Source: an uncultured Flavobacteriales bacterium (GTDB taxonomy: Bacteria > Bacteroidota > Bacteroidia > Flavobacteriales > UBA1820). Taken from it: DNA of 32,414 nucleotides. Of this stretch, positions 1-8,536 are shown one piece after another; positions within the stretch are counted from its first letter, which is position 1; each line of letters opens with the position of its first letter. The notes under the pieces were generated by a model. It worked only from the letters and a program-made list of their open reading frames with translations. It was not told the origin of the DNA and made no database searches. Made by a program: the position numbers and the translations under genes. Location: the NCBI GenBank assembly GCA_959608625.1, contig CAUHQV010000028.1, positions 1 to 32,414 of the forward strand, written 5' to 3'.

Positions 1-645
1 GTGGTAGGCAATATCGCTACCGGTGAAGCGGCCCGCTACCTGGTGGAACAGGGTGCCGACGCCGTGAAAGTGGGCATAGGTCCTGGCTCCATCTGCACCA
101 CCCGTGTCGTTGCGGGCGTAGGATACCCCCAGTTCTCGGCCGTGATGGAAGTAGCCGCCGCGATCGAAGGAACAGGAGTGCCTATTATCGCCGATGGAGG
201 AGTGAAATATACCGGGGATATTCCGAAAGCCATCGCAGCCGGAGCCTCCAGCGTCATGCTGGGATCCATGCTGGCCGGCACTCAGGAAAGCCCGGGGGAG
301 ACTATCATCTACGAAGGCCGGAAATTCAAGACCTACCGCGGCATGGGTTCTATCGAAGCGATGGAGAAAGGTTCCAAGGACCGTTATTTCCAGGATGCGG
401 AGAGCGACAACCGCAAACTCGTACCGGAAGGCATCGTAGGGCGCGTACCCTACAAGGGCACCCTGTCTGAATCCATGCACCAGTTCATCGGCGGCCTGCG
501 GGCCGGGATGGGTTATTGCGGGGCCAAAGACATCGAAACGATGCAAAAAGAAGCCCGTTTCGTCCAGATCACTTCGTCGGGTATCCGGGAGTCCCATCCG
601 CACGATATTACCATTACCAAGGAAGCCCCCAACTATTCCCGTTAA
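1..645 (+). CDS. guaB: IMP dehydrogenase, C-terminal part (5' end outside window)
   Basis: This is the last 214 codons of an enzyme of about 490 residues that oxidises IMP to XMP with NAD+, the committed step of GMP synthesis in the cytosol. The catalytic loop GIGPGSICTTR is at visible residues 25-35, with the nucleophilic cysteine at 32. The IMP phosphate-binding segment (ADGGVKYTGD) is at 64-73, the second glycine-rich segment (MLGSMLAG) at about 86-93, the YRGMGS segment at 112-117, and the mobile-flap Arg-Tyr pair lies in KDRYF (126-130). The GTG at position 1 is an internal valine codon, not a start; the N-terminal half and any CBS domains are outside the window. The gene ends in TAA and is followed by a terminator at 676-715, so it is probably transcribed separately from the PPIase operon downstream. 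Confidence 0.97.
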   Translation: MVGNIATGEAARYLVEQGADAVKVGIGPGSICTTRVVAGVGYPQFSAVMEVAAAIEGTGVPIIADGGVKYTGDIPKAIAAGASSVMLGSMLAGTQESPGETIIYEGRKFKTYRGMGSIEAMEKGSKDRYFQDAESDNRKLVPEGIVGRVPYKGTLSESMHQFIGGLRAGMGYCGAKDIETMQKEARFVQITSSGIRESHPHDITITKEAPNYSR

Positions 646-675
646 AAAAGCATTAAAAAGCAATAATTTTTACTT

Positions 676-715
676 AAACGGCCCGCTTATTCTCCTGAAA
701 AAGCGGCCGTTTTTT
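676..715 (+). terminator. Rho-independent terminator after guaB
   Basis: AAACGGCCcGCTT (676-688, one bulged C) pairs with AAGCGGCCGTTT (701-712), and the stem is followed by a T run to 715. It sits 30 bases after the guaB stop and just before the next promoter element. Confidence 0.85.
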
Positions 716-726
716 CATTTATTTAC

Positions 727-734
727 TACATTTG
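727..734 (+). promoter_or_regulatory. Bacteroidota -7 element (TACATTTG) for the PPIase-mutL operon
   Basis: TACATTTG matches TAnnTTTG. No TTTG/TTG is visible 19-21 bases upstream, so the -33 half is weak. The box matters for gene calling: the in-frame TTG at 732 lies inside it, so the PPIase should start at ATG 771, downstream of the expected transcript start near 741. Confidence 0.55.
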
Positions 735-770
735 CTTTTGGTTTTATCCAGAAAAAAAACACGTACGACA

Positions 771-2744
771 ATGCCCGGAGCAAAAAAGATCCTTTTCGCC
801 TGCATACTGGCCCTGTGCGGAGCCGCTACAATGGCCCAAAAAGCGGAACAACCCTTTCTGTCGGTAGACGGAAAGATGTATTATCCCCGCGATTTTTTCA
901 ACCCTTATTTCGAGGCTTACCTCAAATCGGACAACAAAGCCGCTTTCACTCCGGAGAGTTTCATCGAGACTTTCGCCAGCGACATCGTCATGCTCAACCA
1001 AGCCCGGATACAGGGTATCGACACCCTTTCCTCCTTGCGTAAAGCTATAGAAAACTACACGAAAATATACACGGCACCCTACTATTACGATTCACAGGCC
1101 GTCGAAAAATTAGGCCGGGAAGCTGCAGAGCGATCCAAAGAAGACTTGCTCGTTTCGCATATCCTGGTCCCTGTTTCCAAATTCGCCTTCGAAAAAGATT
1201 CCCTGGCGGCCAAAGCCCGTATCGATTCCGTATACCAAGCCCTGAAAGCCGGCACACCGTTCGACACCCTGGCCGTTAAGGTCAACGAAAACGGGTACGA
1301 CGGAGACTTGGGTTGGGTGACCGCTTTTCAATTGCCTTATGCATTGGAAACGGCGGCATATAAAACCCCCGCAGGCCAATTTTCCGAGCCGGTACGCACC
1401 GATTTCGGCTATCATATCGTACGTACGGCCGAACGCCGGCCTGCACATGGCTTGGTGGAACTGGCCCATATCATGATCGTACGCAAAGGCTCGGATTCGC
1501 TGGACTACCAGTCTTTGGCAGACATCAAGGAAGCATACGCCCGGATCCGCAAGGGAGAGGCCTTTGATAAAGTGGCCATGAACTATACCGAAGATGCATC
1601 CTCGCAAGCCGACGGCGGCTATATCGGATTTTACGGCATCGGCGAACTGTTGCCGGAAATAGAGGCGCTGGTTTTCGCCCTGGAACCGGGACAAACCACC
1701 AGCATCATAGCCACTCCGACGGGTTGGGAGATCATAAAAGTCCTGAGCAAGGTACAGAACAGCGACTACCAAGCCCGCAAAGATTTCCTGGACCGGCGGG
1801 TGATGGCCGATGCGCGGTACACTCCTTTCCAGGAAGCCTATGCAAAAAGCAAATTGACGGCCTATCCCCTGAAAGTGAACGAACAGCAGTACGAAACTAC
1901 GTTCGAAACCCTTTCGAACATGGGATTCCTGCTAGGCGAGTGGAAAAGCGGCCTGATCAAAAACTCTGCCGAAGAACTTTTCACATTGGGCGACAGCGCT
2001 TATACGGCCGGGGATTTTTACGGATCGCTGATTTACGACATGGATAATTACGGAGAATACGCGGAACTGCGTCAGGTCGTGAAGCATAAATTCGATGAAT
2101 TCGTATCCCGCCTGGCACTGAACATGTACGTAAAATCGTTGCCAGAGACCGATTCAAAGGTAAAGTCGTCCATAGAGGATTTCCGGAATAAATCGATCAT
2201 CTACTCCCTGATCAGCCAATACGCCCAGGACCAACTCGACAAGGTCGACCCCGATACGCTCCGCGCCCTGTACGACAATTCGCCCGACAAATATATGTGG
2301 GGGCGGCGTGTACGTTATGAAGGCATCCGGTGCCAAGATCCTCTGGTGGCCGAAAATATCCGGCAAATGATGAAACAAGGAAAATCTTACCTCGAGATCT
2401 TGTCGCAACTGAACAAAGGCCTGGTAGCGGTAGCCGACGGGCACGAAAATACGGACCTTGCTGAAAAAGTGTTTAAAGAAGACTTTGACCTGAAAGAAGG
2501 AGTATCCGATATTGTCCAGGAAGGGGACAGCTATTTCGTATTCCACATACGGGAAATCATCCCTCCTACCCGCAAGACGTATGAAGAAGCAGCGCAGGAA
2601 GTCCGGAACGACTACCTGGCTTTATGTTCGGAACAGTACCCGCTTTCCCTGCGCCAGGGACACGATGTGCTGGTAATTAAAAAGCAGGTGAAAAACCTGG
2701 TCAAAGCGGTCAACACCGAGAAAAAAGCCCGAGGAATACAGTAA
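771..2744 (+). CDS. Periplasmic peptidyl-prolyl isomerase with two parvulin domains
   Basis: A 657-residue exported foldase/chaperone of the PpiC/SurA class, expected to help outer-membrane or secreted proteins fold in the periplasm. A signal peptide covers about residues 1-22 (KK, then a hydrophobic stretch ending ATMAQ). The first parvulin domain spans about 125-222 (VSHILVP; DLGWV; TDFGYHIVRT) and the second about 228-328 (LAHIMIV; GGYIGFYGIGE; TPTGWEIIKV). The remaining 330 residues are a helical and probably third, degenerate rotamase-like region ending in a basic tail. ATG 771 is preferred over the in-frame TTG 732 because it gives a proper signal peptide and lies downstream of the -7 box. 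It is the first gene of a tight operon; the next start is 16 bases after its stop. The parvulin assignment is strong, the client proteins are unknown. Confidence 0.88.
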   Translation: MPGAKKILFACILALCGAATMAQKAEQPFLSVDGKMYYPRDFFNPYFEAYLKSDNKAAFTPESFIETFASDIVMLNQARIQGIDTLSSLRKAIENYTKIYTAPYYYDSQAVEKLGREAAERSKEDLLVSHILVPVSKFAFEKDSLAAKARIDSVYQALKAGTPFDTLAVKVNENGYDGDLGWVTAFQLPYALETAAYKTPAGQFSEPVRTDFGYHIVRTAERRPAHGLVELAHIMIVRKGSDSLDYQSLADIKEAYARIRKGEAFDKVAMNYTEDASSQADGGYIGFYGIGELLPEIEALVFALEPGQTTSIIATPTGWEIIKVLSKVQNSDYQARKDFLDRRVMADARYTPFQEAYAKSKLTAYPLKVNEQQYETTFETLSNMGFLLGEWKSGLIKNSAEELFTLGDSAYTAGDFYGSLIYDMDNYGEYAELRQVVKHKFDEFVSRLALNMYVKSLPETDSKVKSSIEDFRNKSIIYSLISQYAQDQLDKVDPDTLRALYDNSPDKYMWGRRVRYEGIRCQDPLVAENIRQMMKQGKSYLEILSQLNKGLVAVADGHENTDLAEKVFKEDFDLKEGVSDIVQEGDSYFVFHIREIIPPTRKTYEEAAQEVRNDYLALCSEQYPLSLRQGHDVLVIKKQVKNLVKAVNTEKKARGIQ

Positions 2745-2760
2745 ACGGCGACATACGGAC

Positions 2761-3717
2761 ATGGCAAAAACCAGCAAACTTTTATTCATTATATTTTCCG
2801 CATGCTTTTTGACAGCGGCTTTTTCGTCCTGTACCCGTATTAAAAATTATATATCCCTCAGGAAGGATGAAAAAAACCCGGTTATCGCCCGGGTATATGA
2901 CACGTACCTCTATCGGAGCGACCTGCCCAACATCGTGCCGCCCGGCGCATCGAAGGAAGACAGTACGGCCATTATCGGCCGATACATCGATTCCTGGGTC
3001 ACCCGCCAGCTTATCCTGAACGCCACCCAAATGAGTATGCCGGCCGGGGACTTGGAAAAAGAAATCGCCGAATTCAAAGAGCTCCTGCTCACGGGCCGCT
3101 ACGAACAGTTCATCATTTCCCAAAGGCTGGACACCTCGGTGACAGAGACGGAGATCAAAAAATACTACGAAGAGAACAAGGAGAATTTTATCCTCCACAA
3201 GGATATCGTATCCTGGTCTTACCTGCCGGTAACCTATTGCGACGACGCCTTGTTGAAAAAATTGCGGACTGCTTTCGCCCGGGACAAGGCACCGGCACCG
3301 GCCCGGAAAGCAAAGAATAATGCCCCGCAAGAGGATGATCCCTGGAACTGGTACCGGAACGTCGAGCAAGTGATGGAAGAAGAGTCGTATAACGCCCCTT
3401 TCATTAAAGACGAGTGGACAGAAGTAGAATCTATCCAAAGCAAATACGAAACGGACAAGGATTTTGCGACCAGTGCCGTCCAAAAAAACGGCTATTCGTT
3501 TGTGGTGAGAAACAACGACGGCGTATATTTGGGGCGCGTCATGCGCGCGGTACGCAAGGGTTCGCAAGCTCCGATGGAATATGTAAACCATCAGATAAAA
3601 GGTATCATCCTCAATCGCCGAAAGGCCGAAGTGCTCCGCCTGGCGGAAGCCGAATTAAAACAACAGGCAGAAGAGAACAATAAATTTGAAATATTTAATC
3701 GGAATGAAGATAAATAA
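2761..3717 (+). CDS. SurA-like lipoprotein without a recognisable parvulin core
   Basis: A 318-residue predicted lipoprotein. The signal ends in AFSSC with the lipidated cysteine at 24. Residues about 35-150 resemble the helical SurA/PpiC N-terminal chaperone fold (RVYDTYLYRSDL; a helix-rich stretch; then ETEIKKYYEENKENF, which normally precedes the PPIase domain). Where a parvulin domain would follow (about 160-290) the hallmark FGYH and GGxxG signatures are absent, and there is a Lys/Pro/Ala-rich insertion near 177-190. I therefore infer a membrane-anchored chaperone or binding protein rather than an active isomerase. It sits between two clear PPIases in one operon, and its last 14 bases overlap the start of surA, which suggests coupled translation. 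Specific function is unknown. Confidence 0.75.
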   Translation: MAKTSKLLFIIFSACFLTAAFSSCTRIKNYISLRKDEKNPVIARVYDTYLYRSDLPNIVPPGASKEDSTAIIGRYIDSWVTRQLILNATQMSMPAGDLEKEIAEFKELLLTGRYEQFIISQRLDTSVTETEIKKYYEENKENFILHKDIVSWSYLPVTYCDDALLKKLRTAFARDKAPAPARKAKNNAPQEDDPWNWYRNVEQVMEEESYNAPFIKDEWTEVESIQSKYETDKDFATSAVQKNGYSFVVRNNDGVYLGRVMRAVRKGSQAPMEYVNHQIKGIILNRRKAEVLRLAEAELKQQAEENNKFEIFNRNEDK

Positions 3718-5140
3718 ACTCTTTTTCACGGTTGCCGCGGCCGTATGGGTGTCGCTGCCCGCATTTGCACAGCAGATCACCGAAACGGAACCGAAAGATA
3801 CCGTCCCGGTAAAGAAAGACACGATCGCCCCCCGCTCCCCGCAGGCTTATAAGATAGACGGGGTGGCCGCTATCGTGGGCAACGACGCTATCCTCGAATC
3901 GGACATCGAAGGAGCCTATACGCAGGCCCAGATGGACGGGAGAGATATGGACGAAAGCGATAAGTGCCACATTCTCGAACAACTGCTTACGGAAAAACTG
4001 CTTGCCTATCAGGGCCAGGTGGATAGCCTTGAAGTTTCGGAAAACGACATAACCAATTCCGCGCATCAAAGGATGCAGAGACTCGCTCAACAGGCTGGTT
4101 CGATGAGCAAAGCATTGGATCTTTATCAAAAAGCCGACGAAGAAACCTTTATCAGCGACCTGACGCCTATCGTGCGTTCGATGTTGTTCGCCGATGCGAT
4201 GCGCAAAAAACTGATAGGAGATTTGAACCCCTCCCCCGAAGACGTGCGCCGTTTCTTCAACCGGATCCCGAAAGATTCTTTGCCGGAGTTCGACGAGGAA
4301 TTCGAACTGGCCACCCTTGTCATACGTCCAAAAGCCAATGAAAAAACCATAAACGAAACGATAGAAAGGCTGGGGCAAATGAAAAAGGACCTGGAAAATG
4401 GCGATGCCGATTTCCGCACCTTAGCCATCCTTTACTCAGATGATCCATCTGCCACCACCAACGGGGGCGTTTATTCCAATGTAAGCAAAGGCCAATTCGT
4501 AAAACCATTCGAAGCCGTAGCGTTCAACCTGGCAGAAGGCGAGATTTCCGCCCCGGTAGAAACGGAATTCGGATACCACATTATTCAGGTCATCAAACGC
4601 CACGGAGAGCAAATAGACCTTCAGCATGTCCTGATGAAACCCAAGCATATGCCGGACGACCTGCAAAAGACTCAGGATCTTATGGATAGTATTGTCGCCA
4701 AAATCCGCACCGGGGAACTGAAATTCGACGACGCCGTGAAGAAATTTTCGGAAGACGATGCCACGAAGTACAACAACGGCAATATGATGAACCTGGCTAC
4801 CGAGGACAACACTTTTGCCGTTTCCGACCTGGATCGCAACCTGTATTATGCCGTGAGCAGTCTGCAGACCGACCAAGTTTCCGACCCGGTCTTTATCGAA
4901 GACATGCGCGGGGGGGATTATTACGCCATTTATTATGTCCGCAAGCATTCCCTGCCGCACAAGGCCGACTACTCAAAAGACTTTAACAAGCTGAAAGAAC
5001 TGGCCAAACGGGATCTTCAGGATCGGAAACTGCGCGATTGGGTCAGCAAAAAGTCGAAAGAAGTTTTCGTCCATGTAAACGAGGACTGGAAAGATTGTTC
5101 TTTCGTATCGGATTGGAGCAAAACCCGGCGCGAAAATTAA
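3704..5140 (+). CDS. surA: Periplasmic chaperone/peptidyl-prolyl isomerase SurA
   Basis: A 478-residue exported protein. The signal peptide ends near residue 22 (LPAFA-QQ). The SurA N-domain starts at about 50 (IDGVAAIVGNDAILESDI, typical of SurA) and runs to about 180. A parvulin domain covers about 200-300 with GGVYSN, FEAVAFNLAEGEIS and FGYHIIQV; a second, weaker rotamase repeat follows at about 303-415 (LQHVLMKPK). SurA delivers unfolded beta-barrel proteins to the outer-membrane assembly machinery. ATG 3704 is chosen over the in-frame TTG 3686 because it gives a compact signal peptide; it overlaps the previous gene by 14 bases. Seventy-two bases separate it from mutL. The family call is firm, strict orthology to E. 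coli SurA is inferred. Confidence 0.88.
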   Translation: MKINKLFFTVAAAVWVSLPAFAQQITETEPKDTVPVKKDTIAPRSPQAYKIDGVAAIVGNDAILESDIEGAYTQAQMDGRDMDESDKCHILEQLLTEKLLAYQGQVDSLEVSENDITNSAHQRMQRLAQQAGSMSKALDLYQKADEETFISDLTPIVRSMLFADAMRKKLIGDLNPSPEDVRRFFNRIPKDSLPEFDEEFELATLVIRPKANEKTINETIERLGQMKKDLENGDADFRTLAILYSDDPSATTNGGVYSNVSKGQFVKPFEAVAFNLAEGEISAPVETEFGYHIIQVIKRHGEQIDLQHVLMKPKHMPDDLQKTQDLMDSIVAKIRTGELKFDDAVKKFSEDDATKYNNGNMMNLATEDNTFAVSDLDRNLYYAVSSLQTDQVSDPVFIEDMRGGDYYAIYYVRKHSLPHKADYSKDFNKLKELAKRDLQDRKLRDWVSKKSKEVFVHVNEDWKDCSFVSDWSKTRREN

Positions 5141-5212
5141 CAAACAGTTTCCCTCTTTCTCAAGCCCTTAAAAGTTACACAATCGAAAAGCAGATTCCGG
5201 AATTTACCGACC

Positions 5213-7072
5213 ATGAGCGACATCATCAAAGTATTACCCGACAACATCGCCAACCAAATCGCGGCGGGTGAGGTAGTACAGCGTCCTGCCTCGGTGGTGA
5301 AAGAATTGATGGAAAATTCGGTCGATGCCGGGGCTACGCAAATCATCGTGACCGCCCGCCAAGGCGGCCGACAACTTATAAAAGTAACGGACAACGGCCG
5401 GGGAATGAGTCCTGCCGATGCCCGGAACAGTTTCCTGCGGCACGCCACCTCCAAAATATCCTCGGCCGAAGATCTTTTCCGCCTCCATACCAAAGGCTTC
5501 CGGGGGGAAGCCCTGGCCTCGATAGCCGCCGTAGCCCAGGTGGAACTCACCACCCGGCGGACGGAGGACGAATTGGCCGCCCGCATCCATATCGAAGGTT
5601 CGGAGTATAAAAAGACTGAAAACGCGACCGGAGCCGTCGGGACGACCCTCTCCGTAAAGAATCTCTTTTACAACATCCCGGCACGGCGGAATTTCCTGAA
5701 ATCCGACTCCCTGGAATTCAGCCGTATATCGGACGAATTCGTCCGCGTGGCCTTGGCCCATCCCGAACTGGGGTTTGAACTTTACCGAGACGACAACCTG
5801 GTCTACAAATTACAACCCTCCAACCTGCGCCGCCGCATCGTTTCGGTGTTCAAGGCCAATACGGACAACAAACTGGTCCCGGTGGAAGAGCATACCGATG
5901 TGGTAAAAATAACCGGCTTCGTCTACAAGCCGGAATTCGCCCGGGCAAAGGGCTGCGAGCAATTCCTGTTCGTCAACCGGCGCTTTATAAAAAGTTCCTA
6001 CCTGGCCAGCGCCGTTTTCTCCGCCTTTCAGGGGCTTATCCCCGAACGGCACTATCCCGGCTATTTCCTGTATTTCGACATCGATCCCTCGCGGATAGAC
6101 GTCAACATACACCCGACCAAGACCGAGATCAGTTTCGACGACGAGCGTACCGTTTATTCATTCCTCCGAGCGGCCATCCGCCACTCACTGGGGCAATACA
6201 GCGTGCTTCCGACTCTGGATTTTACGGAAAACCAAGACATTAACCGCGTACTCGACCACCCGTCCGAAAACCCCTCGCGTCCCCAGATCGTATTCGACCC
6301 TTCGTACAATCCTTTCGCAGGGGATACGGAAGGAGAAAAGCAGGAAAAAAAGCGGTATGCCGTATCGGATTCCTCTCCTTTTCCGGCCCGCACGGGCACA
6401 CCCTGGGAAGTGTTGAAAGACATCGAAGCGGAAAGTTCGTTCCTGGACAAACAGCAGACCCTATTCGAACCGTCCGCCGGCGAGCCGGAAGCGGAAGAAA
6501 ATATTGGCCGGAGTGAAAATAAGTATTCCCTGGTCAACGGCCGCTACATTCTGTCCCATATAAAGACCGGGATCCTGCTGGTCGATCCGGTGAGGGCCCA
6601 TTGGCGCATTCTGTACGAAAAATTCCTGCGGAGCATTTCCGCCCGGGGATCGCTGTCCCAGCAGATCATCTTTCCGGTACACATAGCGCTCAGCCCCTGG
6701 CAAGTCCCTATATTCGAAGAAATAAAGGAAGAACTCTCTGCTGCCGGATTCCACTTTGCACCCCTTGACGGGGAGTCCGTAAAAGTACTGGGTGTCCCAC
6801 CGGGAATAGGCGAAGGGCAGGTTGAAACGCTCATCTACCGGGTGATAGACGATTATAAAGCAGACCACCCCTCCTCGGACGAAATGCAGCGGAGCATCGC
6901 CCGCAGCCTCTCGCGTTCCATCCGCCTGAAAAAACCCGAAGAATTGTCCCAGGGAGAAATGGACAGCCTGGTCTCCGACCTTTTCGAATGCGAGGAACCT
7001 TCCCTGGCCCCCAACGGCAAAGCAACTTTCATCAAAATAGGCCTGGACGAACTGGAAAAAAAATTCGACTGA
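5213..7072 (+). CDS. mutL: DNA mismatch repair protein MutL
   Basis: A 619-residue GHKL ATPase that links MutS mismatch recognition to strand removal. N-terminal ATPase motifs are intact: NQIAAGEVV (14-22) with ELMENSVDAG (31-40), DNGRGM (60-65), HATSKI (77-82), GFRGEALASI (95-104). NIHPTK lies at 298-303. A low-complexity linker (about 340-435) holds QQTLF (414-418), a possible sliding-clamp-binding motif. The C-terminal dimerisation domain spans about 437-619. The nuclease motif DQHAxxExxxxE of endonuclease-type MutL is reduced to DPVRAHWRILYE (458-469), and the usual CPHGRP reads APNGKA (599-604). Nicking activity is therefore doubtful, although a lineage-wide variant is possible. Housekeeping gene in the PPIase operon; the rhomboid gene starts six bases after its stop. 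Confidence 0.96.
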   Translation: MSDIIKVLPDNIANQIAAGEVVQRPASVVKELMENSVDAGATQIIVTARQGGRQLIKVTDNGRGMSPADARNSFLRHATSKISSAEDLFRLHTKGFRGEALASIAAVAQVELTTRRTEDELAARIHIEGSEYKKTENATGAVGTTLSVKNLFYNIPARRNFLKSDSLEFSRISDEFVRVALAHPELGFELYRDDNLVYKLQPSNLRRRIVSVFKANTDNKLVPVEEHTDVVKITGFVYKPEFARAKGCEQFLFVNRRFIKSSYLASAVFSAFQGLIPERHYPGYFLYFDIDPSRIDVNIHPTKTEISFDDERTVYSFLRAAIRHSLGQYSVLPTLDFTENQDINRVLDHPSENPSRPQIVFDPSYNPFAGDTEGEKQEKKRYAVSDSSPFPARTGTPWEVLKDIEAESSFLDKQQTLFEPSAGEPEAEENIGRSENKYSLVNGRYILSHIKTGILLVDPVRAHWRILYEKFLRSISARGSLSQQIIFPVHIALSPWQVPIFEEIKEELSAAGFHFAPLDGESVKVLGVPPGIGEGQVETLIYRVIDDYKADHPSSDEMQRSIARSLSRSIRLKKPEELSQGEMDSLVSDLFECEEPSLAPNGKATFIKIGLDELEKKFD

Positions 7073-7078
7073 CGTACC

Positions 7079-7858
7079 ATGAGTTACAATACATTCCAAC
7101 CGGGACGCTACCAGATGCTGCCCGAAGTGACAAAATACCTGCTGGTGATAAACGGGCTGATGTACCTGGCAACCTACGTCCTATCCAACACTCCGCTCCG
7201 GCCGTTCTTCGATTCGCTGGCACTCTACCAGCCAGGCACGCCCGATTTCCATTTCTGGCAGATACTCACCAGCGTATTTATGCACGGGAGTTTCCTGCAC
7301 CTTTTTTCCAACATGTTCTCCCTGTGGATGTTCGGCGCAGTGATCGAAAACATCTGGGGAGGGCGCCGCTTTTTGGTCTATTATCTGGTCACCGCTGTGG
7401 GGGCAGGGGTTTTGTATCTGCTGGTAAACCAGGTGGAGATCAGCCTGGCGGCCGGGAAACTGCTGGCCGAAGGTGCGCCGCAATCCCTGCTTACCGCCCT
7501 GCGCCACACTTCCGACGTAAATATCGCCAACGACCTGATCGCCCAGGCCGGCGTGCCGGTAAACGGCGAATTGATCTCCAAATACTACTGGACAGCCCAC
7601 GCGGCCGTAGTAGGAGCCTCGGGCGCCGTGTTCGGTATCATCCTGGCCTTCGGGATGATGTTCCCCAATTCGAAGATCTACCTCTATTTCGCGATCCCGA
7701 TCAAGGCCAAATGGTTCGTCATCGGTTACGGTATTTTCGAATTCGTAAGCGGAATCTCGGGCATCCAAAGCGGTATCGCCCATTTCGCCCATTTAGGCGG
7801 CATGCTCTTCGGCTACCTGATGATCCGTTACTGGAAAAAACGCGGAATATTCCGATAA
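7079..7858 (+). CDS. Rhomboid-family intramembrane serine protease
   Basis: A 259-residue polytopic membrane protein with about six hydrophobic segments, cleaving membrane-protein substrates inside the bilayer. The catalytic pair is visible: Ser181 in GASG (179-182) and His238 in HFAHLGG (235-241). The conserved loop HGSFLHLFSNM (69-79) supplies the oxyanion/His-Asn region, and W93-G-G lies near the L1-loop position. A largely hydrophilic insertion of about 50 residues (119-170) separates the third hydrophobic segment from the one carrying the catalytic serine, longer than in E. coli GlpG. The gene starts six bases after mutL and is followed 13 bases later by the deacylase gene, so it is co-transcribed. 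The substrate is unknown. Confidence 0.93.
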   Translation: MSYNTFQPGRYQMLPEVTKYLLVINGLMYLATYVLSNTPLRPFFDSLALYQPGTPDFHFWQILTSVFMHGSFLHLFSNMFSLWMFGAVIENIWGGRRFLVYYLVTAVGAGVLYLLVNQVEISLAAGKLLAEGAPQSLLTALRHTSDVNIANDLIAQAGVPVNGELISKYYWTAHAAVVGASGAVFGIILAFGMMFPNSKIYLYFAIPIKAKWFVIGYGIFEFVSGISGIQSGIAHFAHLGGMLFGYLMIRYWKKRGIFR

Positions 7859-7871
7859 AACGCAGCAGAAA

Positions 7872-8363
7872 ATGTCACGCAAGCAAAACGTATACGATTA
7901 CCTGACGGCCCGTTCCATTCCCTTTACCAGCTATGACCACCCGGCGACCCCCACGATCGAAGACGCCGAAAAATACTGGCATCAAGACGGGTCGATGCAC
8001 TGCAAGAACCTGTTTTTCCGCAACAAAAAAGGCGACCGGCACTACCTGGTGATCTTCGACTGCTCCAAAAATCTGGCCATCCGCGACCTCGAACTGCGCC
8101 TGCACCAAGGAAAACTGACTTTCGCTTCCGAAAAACGGATGGAGAAATACCTCGGACTGCTACCCGGTTCCGTCTCTCCTTTCGGACTGATCAACGATCC
8201 GGAAAACCACGTGTACCTCTTTGCCGACAAGAACCTGCTCGGCCAGCCTTCGCTCAGTTTCCACCCCAACGACAATACCGCCACGGTAGTCATCCGTACC
8301 GAAGACTTCCTGCGTTACCTCGAATGCTGCGGCAATCCCTACGAGTTCACCGAGCTTTACTGA
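7872..8363 (+). CDS. YbaK/ProX-type prolyl-tRNA deacylase-like editing protein
   Basis: A 163-residue single-domain protein of the YbaK/aminoacyl-tRNA deacylase superfamily. Recognisable segments are the KNLFFRNKKG strand (45-54), LPGSVSPFGLIND (about 96-108), typical of PrdX/ProX proteins, and the closing SFHPNDNTATVVI stretch (about 134-146). Family members hydrolyse mischarged Ala-tRNA(Pro) in trans and so proofread prolyl-tRNA synthetase; the substrate is inferred from the family. It acts in the cytosol and has no signal peptide. It is the last gene of the operon that starts at 771 and is followed by a hairpin with a short T run at 8375-8397. Confidence 0.88.
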   Translation: MSRKQNVYDYLTARSIPFTSYDHPATPTIEDAEKYWHQDGSMHCKNLFFRNKKGDRHYLVIFDCSKNLAIRDLELRLHQGKLTFASEKRMEKYLGLLPGSVSPFGLINDPENHVYLFADKNLLGQPSLSFHPNDNTATVVIRTEDFLRYLECCGNPYEFTELY

Positions 8364-8374
8364 TATTTTGGCAG

Positions 8375-8397
8375 TGACACGGCGTCCGTGTCATTTT
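8375..8397 (+). terminator. Terminator after the PPIase-mutL-rhomboid operon
   Basis: TGACACGG (8375-8382) pairs with CCGTGTCA (8386-8393) around a 3-base loop and is followed by TTTT. It lies 11 bases after the deacylase stop. Confidence 0.7.
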
Positions 8398-8470
8398 GTC
8401 CATTGCTCTACAGATGGCCTACAGACAGCTAGAGGCCTACAAATAAAATACTTCGCCGGGAATCATTCTT

Positions 8471-8485
8471 TGGCACGGAATGTGC
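8471..8485 (+). promoter_or_regulatory. Sigma54-like -24/-12 promoter candidate
   Basis: TGGCACG (8471-8477), four bases, then GTGC (8482-8485). GG at 8472-8473 and GC at 8484-8485 have the exact -25/-24 and -13/-12 spacing of a sigma54 (RpoN) promoter; the only mismatch to TGGCACG-N4-TTGC is G for T at -15. The predicted start near 8497 gives a leader of about 40 bases. The overlapping TTTG at 8469-8472 could instead be a -33 box of the main sigma factor, but no good TAnnTTTG follows. Confidence 0.45.
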
Positions 8486-8486
8486 T

Positions 8487-8502
8487 GTACTATATATAGT
8501 AC
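8487..8502. repeat. Perfect 16-bp palindrome
   Basis: GTACTATATATAGTAC reads the same on both strands and lies immediately after the sigma54-like -12 element, over the predicted transcript start. It could be an operator for a dimeric regulator or part of an AT-rich core promoter; the sequence alone does not decide. Confidence 0.6.
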
Positions 8503-8536
8503 TAATCAAGGAACCTAATAAAGGAGGTGTGTAGCC

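Noticed and set aside
732..770. TTG start giving a 13-residue longer PPIase
   Set aside because: The TTG is part of the -7 box TACATTTG and the extension would spoil the signal peptide.
6988..7905. 305-codon + strand frame across mutL end and rhomboid
   Set aside because: Arg/Pro-rich shadow frame overlapping two genes with clear catalytic motifs.
8407..8442. Three CTACAGA/CTACAAA words as a direct-repeat array
   Set aside because: Units are only seven bases, irregularly spaced and imperfect; no sign of CRISPR or iterons.
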